Assembly: GCA_946223355.1 (NCBI GenBank)
Contig: CAMIPB010000011.1
Location: forward strand, 1-64,000
DNA length: 64,000 nt
Direction of reading: 5' to 3'
Source of the DNA: an uncultured Corynebacterium sp.
Lineage (GTDB): Bacteria; Actinomycetota; Actinomycetes; Mycobacteriales; Mycobacteriaceae
Both the position numbers and the translations under genes were made by a program. Within the stretch, counting starts at the first letter, position 1. Each line of letters opens with the position of its first letter. The notes under the pieces are model-generated. The model had not been told where the DNA came from and searched no databases. It worked only from the letters and a program-made list of their open reading frames with translations. Of the stretch, positions 24,351 through 35,093 are shown piece after piece.

Positions 24351-25538
24351 CTAATCGGTGGCCCCAGCCCAACCCGCGCGCGGATTGAAACCAGAGTCCT
24401 TCTCAGCCTGCGCGTACGTGCGCAGCGCGCTGGACGCCGCAGCATCCAAATTCTTGGGCACCTTTACTTCGACGGTGACCATGAGGTCGCCACGCTTCGG
24501 AATTCCTCGGCCACGCACCCGCAGTGTACGCCCATTCGGGGTGCCCGCTGGGATCTTTAATCGCACTGGCGCGTCCAGGGTGGGAACCGTAATGGTGTCT
24601 CCCAAGGAAAGCTCAGAGAAGCTGACCGGGACTTTCACCTTCAGGTTGTCGCCGTCGCGAGTAAATACTTGGTCTTCCTTAACATGGACAAGCACAAACA
24701 GATCACCCGCCGGGGTGCCATTCGGCCCTGCCTCGCCCTGGCCTGCCAGACGAACCTTCTGGCCATCCACCACACCTGCCGGGATGCGAACTGTAATAGA
24801 GCGCGTGCGGTGGCGGGTGCCCTGCCCGTTGCAGTCTGCACACGGATCCGTAATCAGGCTGCCCGTACCGCCACACTTAGTACACGGCGCCGAAAAACCA
24901 AAGGCACCGCGGTTCTCTGAGGTGAAACCTGTACCAGAGCATTCTGAGCATGGCGGGAGGTTTCCCGTCTTCGATCCGGAACCGTGACAAGTCGTGCACG
25001 GCGCTTCGCCCGTCAACTGCAGTGGGATAGTTGTTCCCTTAGCAGCCTCGCGGAACTCAAGCGTTATTTCCGTTTCGACGTCGGCCCCCCGCGACGGCCG
25101 AGCTGTGCGGCCAGCACCGCCGCCGCGGTTGAAAATGCCACCGAAGATATCGCCAAGACCGCCGTCAGCAGTTTGTCCTCCAGCGGATCGGATGAAGTCG
25201 GAGAAGTCTGGTCCCGGCCCCGGGCCTTGCGTCGTCCGAAACCCGCCGGGAAATCCGGCGCCTCCCGTCCGCGCAAAGCCACCCAAGCCGCCGCCGGAAC
25301 GAAGCATGGCCTTGAACTTGTCGTACTCCTTACGGGTGCCCTCATCACTTAGGATCTCATAGGCCTCCGCCGCCGCCTTGAATTTGTCGGCCGCAACCGG
25401 GTTGTCCGGGTTCTTATCCGGGTGGTTTTCACGCGCAATCTGGCGATACGCGCGCTTCACCTCTTCCTGAGACGCGGACGAGGAGACCCCCAGATCCTCG
25501 TAATAATCTTTCTCTGCCCATTCAGGTTGTGCGTTCAC
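24351..25538 (-). CDS. dnaJ: Chaperone DnaJ
   Basis: 395-aa class I Hsp40. J domain (about 10-75) with HPD in ENHPDKNP, Gly/Phe-rich linker (80-150), four zinc-binding CxxCxGxG-type repeats (CTTCHGSG, CSECSGTG, CTKCGGTG, CADCNGQG) and the C-terminal client-binding domain. Starts at GTG with GGAGGAG upstream. Operon partner of dnaK and hspR; in C. glutamicum the copy at this position is called dnaJ2. Confidence 0.95.
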   Translation of the reverse strand: MNAQPEWAEKDYYEDLGVSSSASQEEVKRAYRQIARENHPDKNPDNPVAADKFKAAAEAYEILSDEGTRKEYDKFKAMLRSGGGLGGFARTGGAGFPGGFRTTQGPGPGPDFSDFIRSAGGQTADGGLGDIFGGIFNRGGGAGRTARPSRGADVETEITLEFREAAKGTTIPLQLTGEAPCTTCHGSGSKTGNLPPCSECSGTGFTSENRGAFGFSAPCTKCGGTGSLITDPCADCNGQGTRHRTRSITVRIPAGVVDGQKVRLAGQGEAGPNGTPAGDLFVLVHVKEDQVFTRDGDNLKVKVPVSFSELSLGDTITVPTLDAPVRLKIPAGTPNGRTLRVRGRGIPKRGDLMVTVEVKVPKNLDAAASSALRTYAQAEKDSGFNPRAGWAGATD

Positions 25539-25616
25539 TGGGCATCTCCTCCTTCCTGCTCATTTTCCAGGCGACACCGCCCGGCTTTTGTTAGTTAGCC
25601 GTCAGCCCGAGACTGC

Positions 25617-26402
25617 TTAGCTTTCTGACTCCAGGTTCTCGTCCTGCTCGTCAGAAGGTTCTTCCGGCTTTTCACCTACTGGATCCGCGATGATGACCAT
25701 CGCGTTACGCACCACGCGCTCGCCGACCTTGTAGCCGCGGCGCAACACAGTGCCCACGGCCTGTGCCCCGCCGGAGGACAAGTCCTGCACTGCCTCGTGT
25801 ACCTCTGGGTCGAAGGCATCTCCTTCTTCGCCAAAGGACTCGAGATTCTGGTTGTTCAAAACATGGCGCAGTTTGTCCGCAATCGCCTTGAGCGGGCCTT
25901 GTTCAAGGTCACCATGCTGACGTGCCAGGTCAAGGTCGTCCAGAATCGGGAGAAACTCAGCGAGTACCTTCGCCTTTGCCCCGTCGATAACGCCCTGACG
26001 CTCACGCTCGACGCGGCGTCGGTAGTTCAGGTATTCAGCGTTCAGACGCTGCAGGTCTTCCGTACGCTCTGCCAGCTGGTCTTCGACGCTCGGAGCCTGC
26101 GCTTCCGTAGTCACTTCTGCTTCATCAGCAGCAGCATCAGCCTGCGCCTCGGCAGCTAAGTCATCCGTTTCCGCTTCCTCTTGAGCAAGTGCGGCGTCAA
26201 CGTCTGCCTCGAGGGTTGGGTCGAGCTGGGGTTCAGACTCAGACTCAGCACTTGCCTCAGTGTTGCCGGAGGCCTGCTGAGCACGTGCCGCTTCAGCGGC
26301 CGCTGCCTCAGCTTGGTCCGGGGTGGTAGCTTCCGGGTCGGTGACCGATGGGTCGCCCGGGTTATCAGGCATGTCGCCTGCACCGTTGTGTGGGGAGGTC
26401 AT
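25617..26402 (-). CDS. grpE: Nucleotide exchange factor GrpE
   Basis: 261 aa, somewhat long because of an acidic, Ala/Glu-rich N-terminal extension (about 1-105). The conserved coiled coil (RTEDLQRLNAEYLNYRRRVE) and the beta-wing (EVHEAVQDLSSG, VLRRGYKVGERVVRNAMVII) follow. It exchanges ADP/ATP on DnaK. Its ATG directly follows the dnaK stop (TAAATG). Confidence 0.95.
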   Translation of the reverse strand: MTSPHNGAGDMPDNPGDPSVTDPEATTPDQAEAAAAEAARAQQASGNTEASAESESEPQLDPTLEADVDAALAQEEAETDDLAAEAQADAAADEAEVTTEAQAPSVEDQLAERTEDLQRLNAEYLNYRRRVERERQGVIDGAKAKVLAEFLPILDDLDLARQHGDLEQGPLKAIADKLRHVLNNQNLESFGEEGDAFDPEVHEAVQDLSSGGAQAVGTVLRRGYKVGERVVRNAMVIIADPVGEKPEEPSDEQDENLESES

Positions 26403-28274
<1,872 letters not shown>

Positions 28275-28345
28275 GAAAATGTTCTCCTTTTTACTTCCTG
28301 TTTTGTCAGTGTTTAGTTTCAGTCCAGCGACAGCCCCAGGTAAAC

Positions 28346-28366
28346 CTTGACTGCACTAGACTCAAC
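28346..28366. promoter_or_regulatory. HAIR-like HspR operator 1
   Basis: CTTGACT-N7-ACTCAAC against the HspR consensus CTTGAGT-N7-ACTCAAG (one mismatch per half). It lies just downstream of the predicted dnaK transcription start. Confidence 0.7.
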
Positions 28367-28376
28367 TTCCGCCGCC

Positions 28377-28405
28377 ACTATAACAGCGTTCGTGAACCTG
28401 CGCCA
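28377..28405 (-). promoter_or_regulatory. Putative dnaK promoter
   Basis: On the minus strand TATAGT (28382-28377) is preceded by TTGGCG with an 18-bp spacer. It lies between the two HAIR-like operators, so either could block RNA polymerase. A SigH promoter, known for dnaK in C. glutamicum, was not clearly identified. Confidence 0.45.
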
Positions 28406-28410
28406 ACAAA

Positions 28411-28431
28411 CCTGAGCGCTTGTCACTCAAT
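28411..28431. promoter_or_regulatory. HAIR-like HspR operator 2
   Basis: CCTGAGC-N7-ACTCAAT: 5/7 and 6/7 matches to the half sites with the exact 7-bp spacing, overlapping or just upstream of the -35 region. Weaker than operator 1. Confidence 0.5.
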
Positions 28432-28899
28432 TCAATCAACGGCACAACCCCCAAAGTTGTTCCCACTTCGCTCAACTTTTTTATTTCACCACCAAAACGC
28501 CAGGTAGCAGGTGGAAAAAATCTTTTCAAAAATTTTAATTAACCCCTATTGCATTACGGATATTAAGCGGGCTAACATGATTGCTGTCATTGCAGTGTGG
28601 CTCACACCCCCAAGGTTATGGGTGGACCATTACATTGCCCCTTTTGTTTTGTTACTCCTAGCCCGCAAAGAGCGGGCTACTCGCATATTCCACAAAGAAA
28701 GTGGTGGTCATTGAACGTCAACTTTGCAAGCCGACGGTTCCGTGGGGATCGTCCGCCGGTCGCAGTACAACAACGCACTGGAGCGTAACTCGACCCATAG
28801 AAATCCCCCATCCACGCGGAAAGCACTAAGCCTTTCTCCGCACACCGTCGCGGACCGACCCCGGCCGCGTCCTTTTGTCTTGCAAAGGATGACCACATC
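28432..28899 (+). promoter_or_regulatory. Long putA upstream region / possible leader
   Basis: About 470 bp without a credible gene. It contains a perfect 8-bp hairpin (TAGCCCGC 28659-28666 / GCGGGCTA 28672-28679, 5-nt loop), a T-rich stretch before it, and a GC-rich pyrimidine-biased segment (28800-28880) leading to AAGGA near the putA start. There is no U-tract after the hairpin. It may be a structured 5' UTR or simply two promoters back to back. Confidence 0.45.
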
Positions 28900-31800
28900 A
28901 TGACTAACTCTGCGTTTAACGCTGCCGAGAACACGGCAAACACCCGTCTAGCTGATTCTTCTGACGTTGAAGCCGTAGTAGAAAAAGCCATCACCCGTGC
29001 ACGCCAATGGCTCGCTGCCACCGATGGCAAAACTGATAAGTCCACCGAACAGCTAGCCAACATGCTGCGCGACCCTAACGGCGTGGAGTTCACCATGGAC
29101 TTCGTTGACCGCGTCATGCGCCCAGAAGATGACAAAGTTGCCGCCAACGCGATGAGCAAAATCACCGACAATCCCAAATTCCTGGGCCCAATCAACTCCA
29201 CTTTGGTCGGCCTGGGTGCTTTCTTCGGCCCAATCCTTCCTAACCTGGTCATGCCGCTTGCGCGCATGCGCATGAAGCAGATGGTGGGCCACCTCGTATT
29301 GGACGCAGAGTCTGATGCTTTGAACAAGCTCCTAGACAAGGCAGCAGAAAAGGGCGAGCAGCTCAACTTAAACTTGCTCGGCGAAGCCGTACTCGGTGAG
29401 GACGAGGCACGCTCCCGCACCGAACGCACTCTGGCGCTCATCCGCAACCCACGCGTGACCTACGTGTCTGTAAAGGCATCATCACTGTGTGCGCAGCTCA
29501 ACCACTGGGACTTTGAAGGCTCTTTGCAGCGCTTGAAAGATCGCCTGCGTCCGCTCTACCAGGAAGCTATTCGCCGCACCCCACAGGTGTTCATCAACCT
29601 GGACATGGAGGAATACCATGACCTCCACCTGACTATCCGCCTGTTCACCGAATTGCTTGACGAGCCAGAATTCAAGGACTTGGAAGCCGGCATTGTTTTG
29701 CAGGCTTACCTACCTGACACCTATGACGCGCTGGTTCACTTGGCTAAGTATGCCAAGAACCGCGTAGCCAACGGTGGCGCACAAATCAAGGTTCGCCTGG
29801 TCAAGGGCGCTAACCTCTCCATGGAGCATGTACAGGGCGAGTCCCATGGCTGGGCCGTAGCACCTTACGAAACTAAGCCTGAGGTGGACGCAAACTACAT
29901 TCGCCTGCTTGACTTCATCATCCGCGAGGAATACGCAGACTGCGTCCACGTTGGCATCGCTTCCCACAACCTCTACACCGCTGCGGTAGCCTACGAGCTC
30001 GCTGAAAAGCGCGGCGTCACCCGCCAGCTCGACTCCGAAATGCTCCAGGGAATGTCTCCTGCACAACAGCAGGCAGTCCACAAGGTTTACGGCCGCCAAA
30101 TCCTCTACACCCCAGTCGTTCACATGGATGACTTCGACGTTGCCGTCTCCTACTTGGTCCGCCGCTTGGAAGAAAACTCCGCAACGCAGAACTTCCTCTA
30201 TGCGCTCTTCGCCCCTGACGAGCCGGGCGCAGACCAGCTCACTCCAATCCAAGATCAGGAACGTCGCTTCCGCGAGTCCGTCGAAAAGCGCTGGGACACC
30301 TTCGCTGGCGCAAAGCGCACCCAGGACCGCAACGCTGAGGTTGGCTCCGGCCGCCAGGCTCCACGCCATGGCCGCTTTGTCAACGAACCTGACACCGATC
30401 CATCCCTGCTTGCTAACTCCGCATGGGCCAACGAGATCGTTGCCAACGATCCGGGCCACCACGGGATTGATGAGATCACCGATCCTGAGTCTGTGCACGC
30501 GTCCGTCGCCAAGGCTCGCGAGCTCGCAGACGACTGGTCCGCCAAATCCGGCGCTGAGCGTGAACAGCTCCTGCTCACCGTCGCTGACAAACTCGCGGAC
30601 TACCGTGGCAAGCTCATGAACGTCATGGCTTACGAGGCCAACAAGACCGTCACCCAGTCCGACCCTGAGGTATCCGAAGCCATCGACTTCTGTGTCTTCT
30701 ACGGACAGTCCGCACGGCTTATCGACGAGTCCCGTTCCAAGTTCACCCCGAACAAGGTCACCGTTGTTGTTCCACCATGGAACTTCCCAGTAGCTATCCC
30801 AGTCGGCGGCATCGTATCTGCACTGGCCGCTGGTTCCGCGGTCATCGTTAAGCCCGCACCGCAGGTAGTACACTGCGCCAAGATTGCTGTGGAAGCCATC
30901 CACGAAGCCCTCGATGAGCATGGCCTAGACCGCGATTTGGTCCAGCTAGTCTTCACCGACGAAGGTGAGGCAGGCAAGGCACTGATTTCCCACGAGGATG
31001 CCGACGCCGTCATCCTTACCGGCGCATCCGAGACCGGCCAGCTGTTCCGTAGCTGGAATCCGCAAATGAACATCATGGCGGAGACCTCCGGCAAGAACTC
31101 GCTGATCATCACCCCAGCTGCTGACCCTGACCTGGCAATCAACGACCTCTACCTGTCCGCTTTTGGTCACTCCGGCCAGAAGTGCTCTGCTGCATCCCTG
31201 GTCATCTTCGTAGGCGCTGCCGGTGAATCCGCTCGCCTGCGCAACCAGCTTCTTGACGCCGTCCGCACCCTCAAGGTCGGCCCTGGCTACGACATCACCA
31301 CTACCATGAACGGCCTGGCTGAAGAGCCAAGCGAGAAGCTCATGCGCGGTCTAACCCAGCTCGAGCCTGGCGAGACCTGGCTGCTCAAGCCAGAGAAGCT
31401 GGACGAAGAAGGCAAGCACTGGACCCCTGGTATCCGCGACAACGTCCAGCCTGGTTCCTGGTACCACATGCATGAGTGCTTCGGCCCAGTGCTTGGCATC
31501 ATGCACGCAGAGACCTTGGAAGAAGCCATCGAGTGGCAAAACTCCACTGGCTTCGGCCTGACCGGCGGCATCCACTCCCTCGACGATGACGAGGTAGCGT
31601 ACTGGATGGACAACGTCGAGGTGGGCAACGCTTACGTCAACCGCGGCATCACCGGTGCCATCGTGCAGCGCCAGCCATTCGGTGGCTGGAAGCGTTCCGT
31701 TATGGGACCAGGCGCCAAGGCCGGCGGACCTAACTACGTGGCACAGATGGGCACCTGGGCAGACGGCGATCTGCGTCCAGTCGACGTCGATTTGTCTCCA

Positions 31801-32367
31801 GCAGTTCAGCACAACCTCAAGGTTCTCACTCAGAACCTGAGCGACGAGGACACCACGTGGCTCTGGCGCGCTGCTGAACTAGATCAGTTGGCATGGCAAG
31901 AGGAGTTCGGCCGCGAGCACGACCGCACCGGTCTCAACTCCGAGGCAAACATCTTCCGCTACCGTCCACTGCTCGAGGACCTGCGTGTCCGCATTGGCGA
32001 GGGATACCAGCTTCGCGACGTCGCCCGCCTCATGTTGGCATCCACCATCACCGGTGTTGATGTAGCAATGACCGCGGATGAAGCAATCGCTGCTAACTTG
32101 CGTGAGCAAGGCTTCGACGTCAAGGCATTGTCTACGGAGGCTTTCGCCACCGAGGTACGCAACGCAGAATCCACCCGAGTACGGACACTTGGCCAGGTAG
32201 ACCCAGCAATCTACGAGGCAGCCGTAGAATCCAACTCCGTCGTTTTAGACCGCCCTGTGCTTGCCGACGGTCGCCGCGAGCTCCTGCCATTCTTGCTGGA
32301 GCAGGCAGTTTCCGTCACAATGCACCGTTTCGGCATCATTCGTGCGACGGGACATATTGAACGATAG
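28900..32367 (+). CDS. putA: Bifunctional proline dehydrogenase / P5C dehydrogenase PutA
   Basis: 1155 aa. It oxidises proline to glutamate in two steps. The N-terminal FAD-dependent proline dehydrogenase barrel (about 60-470) contains KLVKGAN-like VRLVKGANLSMEH and RQLDSEMLQGM. The C-terminal aldehyde dehydrogenase (about 530-980) has VPPWNFPVAIPVGG, the Glu in MAETSGKNS and catalytic Cys762 (SGQKCSAASL). A C-terminal extension follows. There is no N-terminal DNA-binding domain, so it is not an autorepressor of the E. coli type. Divergent from dnaK across a long leader. Confidence 0.95.
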   Translation: MTNSAFNAAENTANTRLADSSDVEAVVEKAITRARQWLAATDGKTDKSTEQLANMLRDPNGVEFTMDFVDRVMRPEDDKVAANAMSKITDNPKFLGPINSTLVGLGAFFGPILPNLVMPLARMRMKQMVGHLVLDAESDALNKLLDKAAEKGEQLNLNLLGEAVLGEDEARSRTERTLALIRNPRVTYVSVKASSLCAQLNHWDFEGSLQRLKDRLRPLYQEAIRRTPQVFINLDMEEYHDLHLTIRLFTELLDEPEFKDLEAGIVLQAYLPDTYDALVHLAKYAKNRVANGGAQIKVRLVKGANLSMEHVQGESHGWAVAPYETKPEVDANYIRLLDFIIREEYADCVHVGIASHNLYTAAVAYELAEKRGVTRQLDSEMLQGMSPAQQQAVHKVYGRQILYTPVVHMDDFDVAVSYLVRRLEENSATQNFLYALFAPDEPGADQLTPIQDQERRFRESVEKRWDTFAGAKRTQDRNAEVGSGRQAPRHGRFVNEPDTDPSLLANSAWANEIVANDPGHHGIDEITDPESVHASVAKARELADDWSAKSGAEREQLLLTVADKLADYRGKLMNVMAYEANKTVTQSDPEVSEAIDFCVFYGQSARLIDESRSKFTPNKVTVVVPPWNFPVAIPVGGIVSALAAGSAVIVKPAPQVVHCAKIAVEAIHEALDEHGLDRDLVQLVFTDEGEAGKALISHEDADAVILTGASETGQLFRSWNPQMNIMAETSGKNSLIITPAADPDLAINDLYLSAFGHSGQKCSAASLVIFVGAAGESARLRNQLLDAVRTLKVGPGYDITTTMNGLAEEPSEKLMRGLTQLEPGETWLLKPEKLDEEGKHWTPGIRDNVQPGSWYHMHECFGPVLGIMHAETLEEAIEWQNSTGFGLTGGIHSLDDDEVAYWMDNVEVGNAYVNRGITGAIVQRQPFGGWKRSVMGPGAKAGGPNYVAQMGTWADGDLRPVDVDLSPAVQHNLKVLTQNLSDEDTTWLWRAAELDQLAWQEEFGREHDRTGLNSEANIFRYRPLLEDLRVRIGEGYQLRDVARLMLASTITGVDVAMTADEAIAANLREQGFDVKALSTEAFATEVRNAESTRVRTLGQVDPAIYEAAVESNSVVLDRPVLADGRRELLPFLLEQAVSVTMHRFGIIRATGHIER

Positions 32368-32391
32368 TAATTTTCTGGCATAGTAGATTCG

Positions 32392-33687
32392 GTGAACACC
32401 GAAAACACTATGCCGGAAGAGCACACCACAACTGCTGCGTCCGAACTGCGTATTGACACCATCCCCCAAGTGGAAGAATTCGAAGGGGATATTGACAAGT
32501 CGCAGATCTGGGCGCACGACGGTAAAACAATCGCAGCCTGGTCATTGCGCTTTATTATTACCGTCCTCGGCCTCGGTTTGGCGGGCAAGTTACTGTCCTT
32601 TGTGTGGGACGGCGTCTTGCCCGTCATCTTGGCGTTGCTGGTTACTACAGTTTTGTGGCCGATAAACGAGTGGTTGTTTAAGCACAAATTCCCCCGGGCC
32701 TTAGCATCACTGACAACCTTGGTCGGATTCCTGCTTATCATCGTGGGCACCATGGCCGCCATGGCACCTATTGTGTCCAACCAAATGCCGGAGCTAATTT
32801 CCAAGTCTGAAAAGGGAATCAACAAGCTCATCGCCATGATGGAGGCATCTCCGCTGAACCTGGATATGTCTCAGTTGGAGTCCATGACTGAAGACCTCAC
32901 CGGCATGCTCAAGGATCAGGGCAGCAACATTGCTTCCGGAGTGTGGTCTGGCGTGTCCACTTTCGGCTCCGCCCTGGTGGCTTTGGCCATCATGCTGGTG
33001 GTCACTTTCTTTCTCCTCAAGGACGGCGACAGCTTCCTCCCATGGCTACGTAAATACACAGGTGCGAACGTCGGCTGGCATTTAACCGAGCTGTTTACCC
33101 GAATCTGGCGCACCCTGTCAGGCTTCATCCAAGCCCAAGCAGCCGTCTCCTTCATTGACGCGGTAGCACTGGGTATTGGCCTAGTCATTTTGAATGTGCC
33201 GCTCGCATTTGTTTTGGCCGTAATTGCCTTCTTCGGCGGCTTCATCCCAATCATCGGCGCATTTGTCTCGGGCGCACTGGCTGTCATCATTGCGCTGGTC
33301 ACCAACGGCCTAACCAATGCCCTTCTAGTCTTGGCTTTAGTCATCCTCATTCAGCAGCTCGAAGGCTCGATCCTCTCCCCAATGCTGCAGTCCAAGGCCA
33401 TGGGACTACATGCCGCCATCGTCTTGCTTTCTGTGACCGTCGGCTCCGCACTCGGCGGCATCCTCGGCGCATTTCTTGCCGTGCCTGTGGCCGCTACCAT
33501 CGCGGTGGTCATGCGCTACCACTCCGAAATGGTCGCGCTACGTGCCGGTGAGATCACCATCGACGACATAAAACTGGAAACCCCTGAAAGCGCCGAAGAA
33601 GCTGACTCAGATAAAGACTCCCCACTCGACTACGTGAAAAAACACATCTCCAAGCTAACCCGCAAGGACGTCGAGAGCAGCAGCTAG
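32392..33687 (+). CDS. AI-2E family transporter (PerM/TqsA-like membrane protein)
   Basis: 431 aa with about seven or eight transmembrane segments and the family signature GGFIPIIGAFVSGALAVIIA. Acidic cytoplasmic N- and C-termini. The substrate is not predictable: AI-2, cations and other substrates have been proposed for family members. GTG start, with CATAGT seven bases upstream. The Met at codon 7 is an alternative. Its last 33 bp overlap the convergent nucleosidase gene. Confidence 0.8.
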   Translation: MNTENTMPEEHTTTAASELRIDTIPQVEEFEGDIDKSQIWAHDGKTIAAWSLRFIITVLGLGLAGKLLSFVWDGVLPVILALLVTTVLWPINEWLFKHKFPRALASLTTLVGFLLIIVGTMAAMAPIVSNQMPELISKSEKGINKLIAMMEASPLNLDMSQLESMTEDLTGMLKDQGSNIASGVWSGVSTFGSALVALAIMLVVTFFLLKDGDSFLPWLRKYTGANVGWHLTELFTRIWRTLSGFIQAQAAVSFIDAVALGIGLVILNVPLAFVLAVIAFFGGFIPIIGAFVSGALAVIIALVTNGLTNALLVLALVILIQQLEGSILSPMLQSKAMGLHAAIVLLSVTVGSALGGILGAFLAVPVAATIAVVMRYHSEMVALRAGEITIDDIKLETPESAEEADSDKDSPLDYVKKHISKLTRKDVESSS

Positions 33688-34206
33688 CTCCTGTGCTCCA
33701 CGGTCTACAGCATCAGCCCAGGTGCCGAATGATTCTTCATTGGCGTTGTCGCTGACCTGCTTGAGCAACGTCACCGGCACGCCGAGCTTGTTACACGCCG
33801 CCACGATGGCATAACCCTCCATGTCCACCAGGTCGGAGCGCTGCGCCAGCTTCTCCCGCAGTGACTGTTCGCTGACAAACGCGTCACCGGTGGCTAGCCC
33901 TGCAGTCGGGAGCTTTCCGGAAGTCTCCAGCTCATACGTCTCCGGCAGCAAGTATTTGGAAACATCCGTGAGCATCTCCAGGTGGAAATCGTGCTTAGTC
34001 ACGTGCGAAATCTCAAACACTCCGGATAGTCCGTCCACGAGTGTTCCCGCCGTACCGATATTGATCACCCGGTCCGGCTTGCGTTCCAGCACCGCCTGGG
34101 TCACGGCAATCGCCGCTGGAACAGTGCCGATTCCCGTTATTAATACGTCTGCAGGTACATACGCCGCTTCACCTTTTACTGCGGCCACGAAAAGAGTTGA
34201 AGTCAT
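33655..34206 (-). CDS. Nucleosidase (MTA/SAH nucleosidase-like, PNP_UDP family)
   Basis: 183 aa, shorter than the roughly 230-aa MtnN. It keeps the phosphorylase-superfamily core: INIGTAGTL, a Met-Glu-Gly catalytic/ribose motif (VDMEGYAIVAAC) and the base-proximal Asp/Asn region VSDNANEE. Its ATG overlaps the transporter stop (ATGA), which makes it the last gene of the cys operon. Cleavage of S-adenosylhomocysteine or methylthioadenosine would fit sulfur metabolism. Exact substrate unproven. Confidence 0.78.
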   Translation of the reverse strand: MTSTLFVAAVKGEAAYVPADVLITGIGTVPAAIAVTQAVLERKPDRVINIGTAGTLVDGLSGVFEISHVTKHDFHLEMLTDVSKYLLPETYELETSGKLPTAGLATGDAFVSEQSLREKLAQRSDLVDMEGYAIVAACNKLGVPVTLLKQVSDNANEESFGTWADAVDRGAQELAAALDVLAG

Positions 34207-35093
34207 TCTTTCAGCCTAGCGCGTAGGCGCTCTCTGTAACGCACAAAACCTAAAGCGCCCAACACGATGCCTGCCATCACCACCGCTAGCTGAATAATCC
34301 ACGCGTTATCGTTAATCCACTCCACCGGCAGCAGTGACAATGCCACTGGGAGGTTGAGCGCCGCAATCAGCGTTCCCACCATTCCACCCAGCACAACTGG
34401 ATTGAATTTGGTCATCAGCCACGCCGCCAACGGCGCCGCCACCACACCACCGGCCAGCAACGCGCCCACAATCAGCACGTTGGGCACCAGTTCGTTCCAC
34501 ATGCCCACCACGAATCCCAGCGTTGCCGCTGAAGTGACCAAAAACTCGGCGGTACTCACCGTACCGACCACTTTTCTTGGAGAAATCCTGCCCGCCGCCA
34601 GCAAAGTTGATGAGGTAATTGGCCCCCAACCGCCACCGCCCGTGGCATCCACAAATCCGCCGAAAAAACCCAGCCCGCCCAGGAACCTCTTGGTATGCGG
34701 AACGTCTTTCACAATGCGTTCCAGTTGCCCCCGGGAAAACCTCCACATCAAATGCAGCCCAATCGCTGCCAACACTATCGCCGTTATCGGCCGCGCTTTT
34801 TCCACCGGCAGATGAGACAGCACCGTCGCTCCTACAAAGGCCGCGACAGACCCCGGAATTGCCAGCGGAAGCACCACAGACCAGTCCACGTTTCCAAACC
34901 GCCAGTGGCTAATCGCTGACACCACAGTGGTGCCCATTTCCGCCGCATGCACTGCGGCCGACGCCTGTGCCGGCCCCAGCCCTGCCAACATAATGAGCAA
35001 CGTCGTTGACGTCACCCCAAACCCCATGCCAAGACCGCCGTCCACGAGCTGAGCCACGAGTCCGGCGAGCGCAATAAGCAAAAGGGCAGGCAT
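34203..35093 (-). CDS. cysZ: TSUP-family sulfate/sulfite transporter (CysZ-like)
   Basis: 296-aa TauE/SafE (TSUP) membrane protein with about eight hydrophobic segments, starting MPALLLIALAGLVAQLVDGG, and the family GFFGGFVDATGGGGWGP loop. In C. glutamicum CysZ of this family, encoded with cysIXHDNY, is implicated in sulfate uptake. Position directly after cysN (TAAATG junction) supports that role here. Confidence 0.85.
   Translation of the reverse strand: MPALLLIALAGLVAQLVDGGLGMGFGVTSTTLLIMLAGLGPAQASAAVHAAEMGTTVVSAISHWRFGNVDWSVVLPLAIPGSVAAFVGATVLSHLPVEKARPITAIVLAAIGLHLMWRFSRGQLERIVKDVPHTKRFLGGLGFFGGFVDATGGGGWGPITSSTLLAAGRISPRKVVGTVSTAEFLVTSAATLGFVVGMWNELVPNVLIVGALLAGGVVAAPLAAWLMTKFNPVVLGGMVGTLIAALNLPVALSLLPVEWINDNAWIIQLAVVMAGIVLGALGFVRYRERLRARLKE

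Noticed and set aside
28677..29447. 256-codon minus-strand frame spanning the putA leader and start
   Set aside because: Covers the putA N-terminus; low-complexity Ser/Arg/Ala composition without a motif.
29710..30921. 403-codon open frame opposite putA
   Set aside because: Same reasoning: fully contained in putA, no start signal, no recognisable motif.
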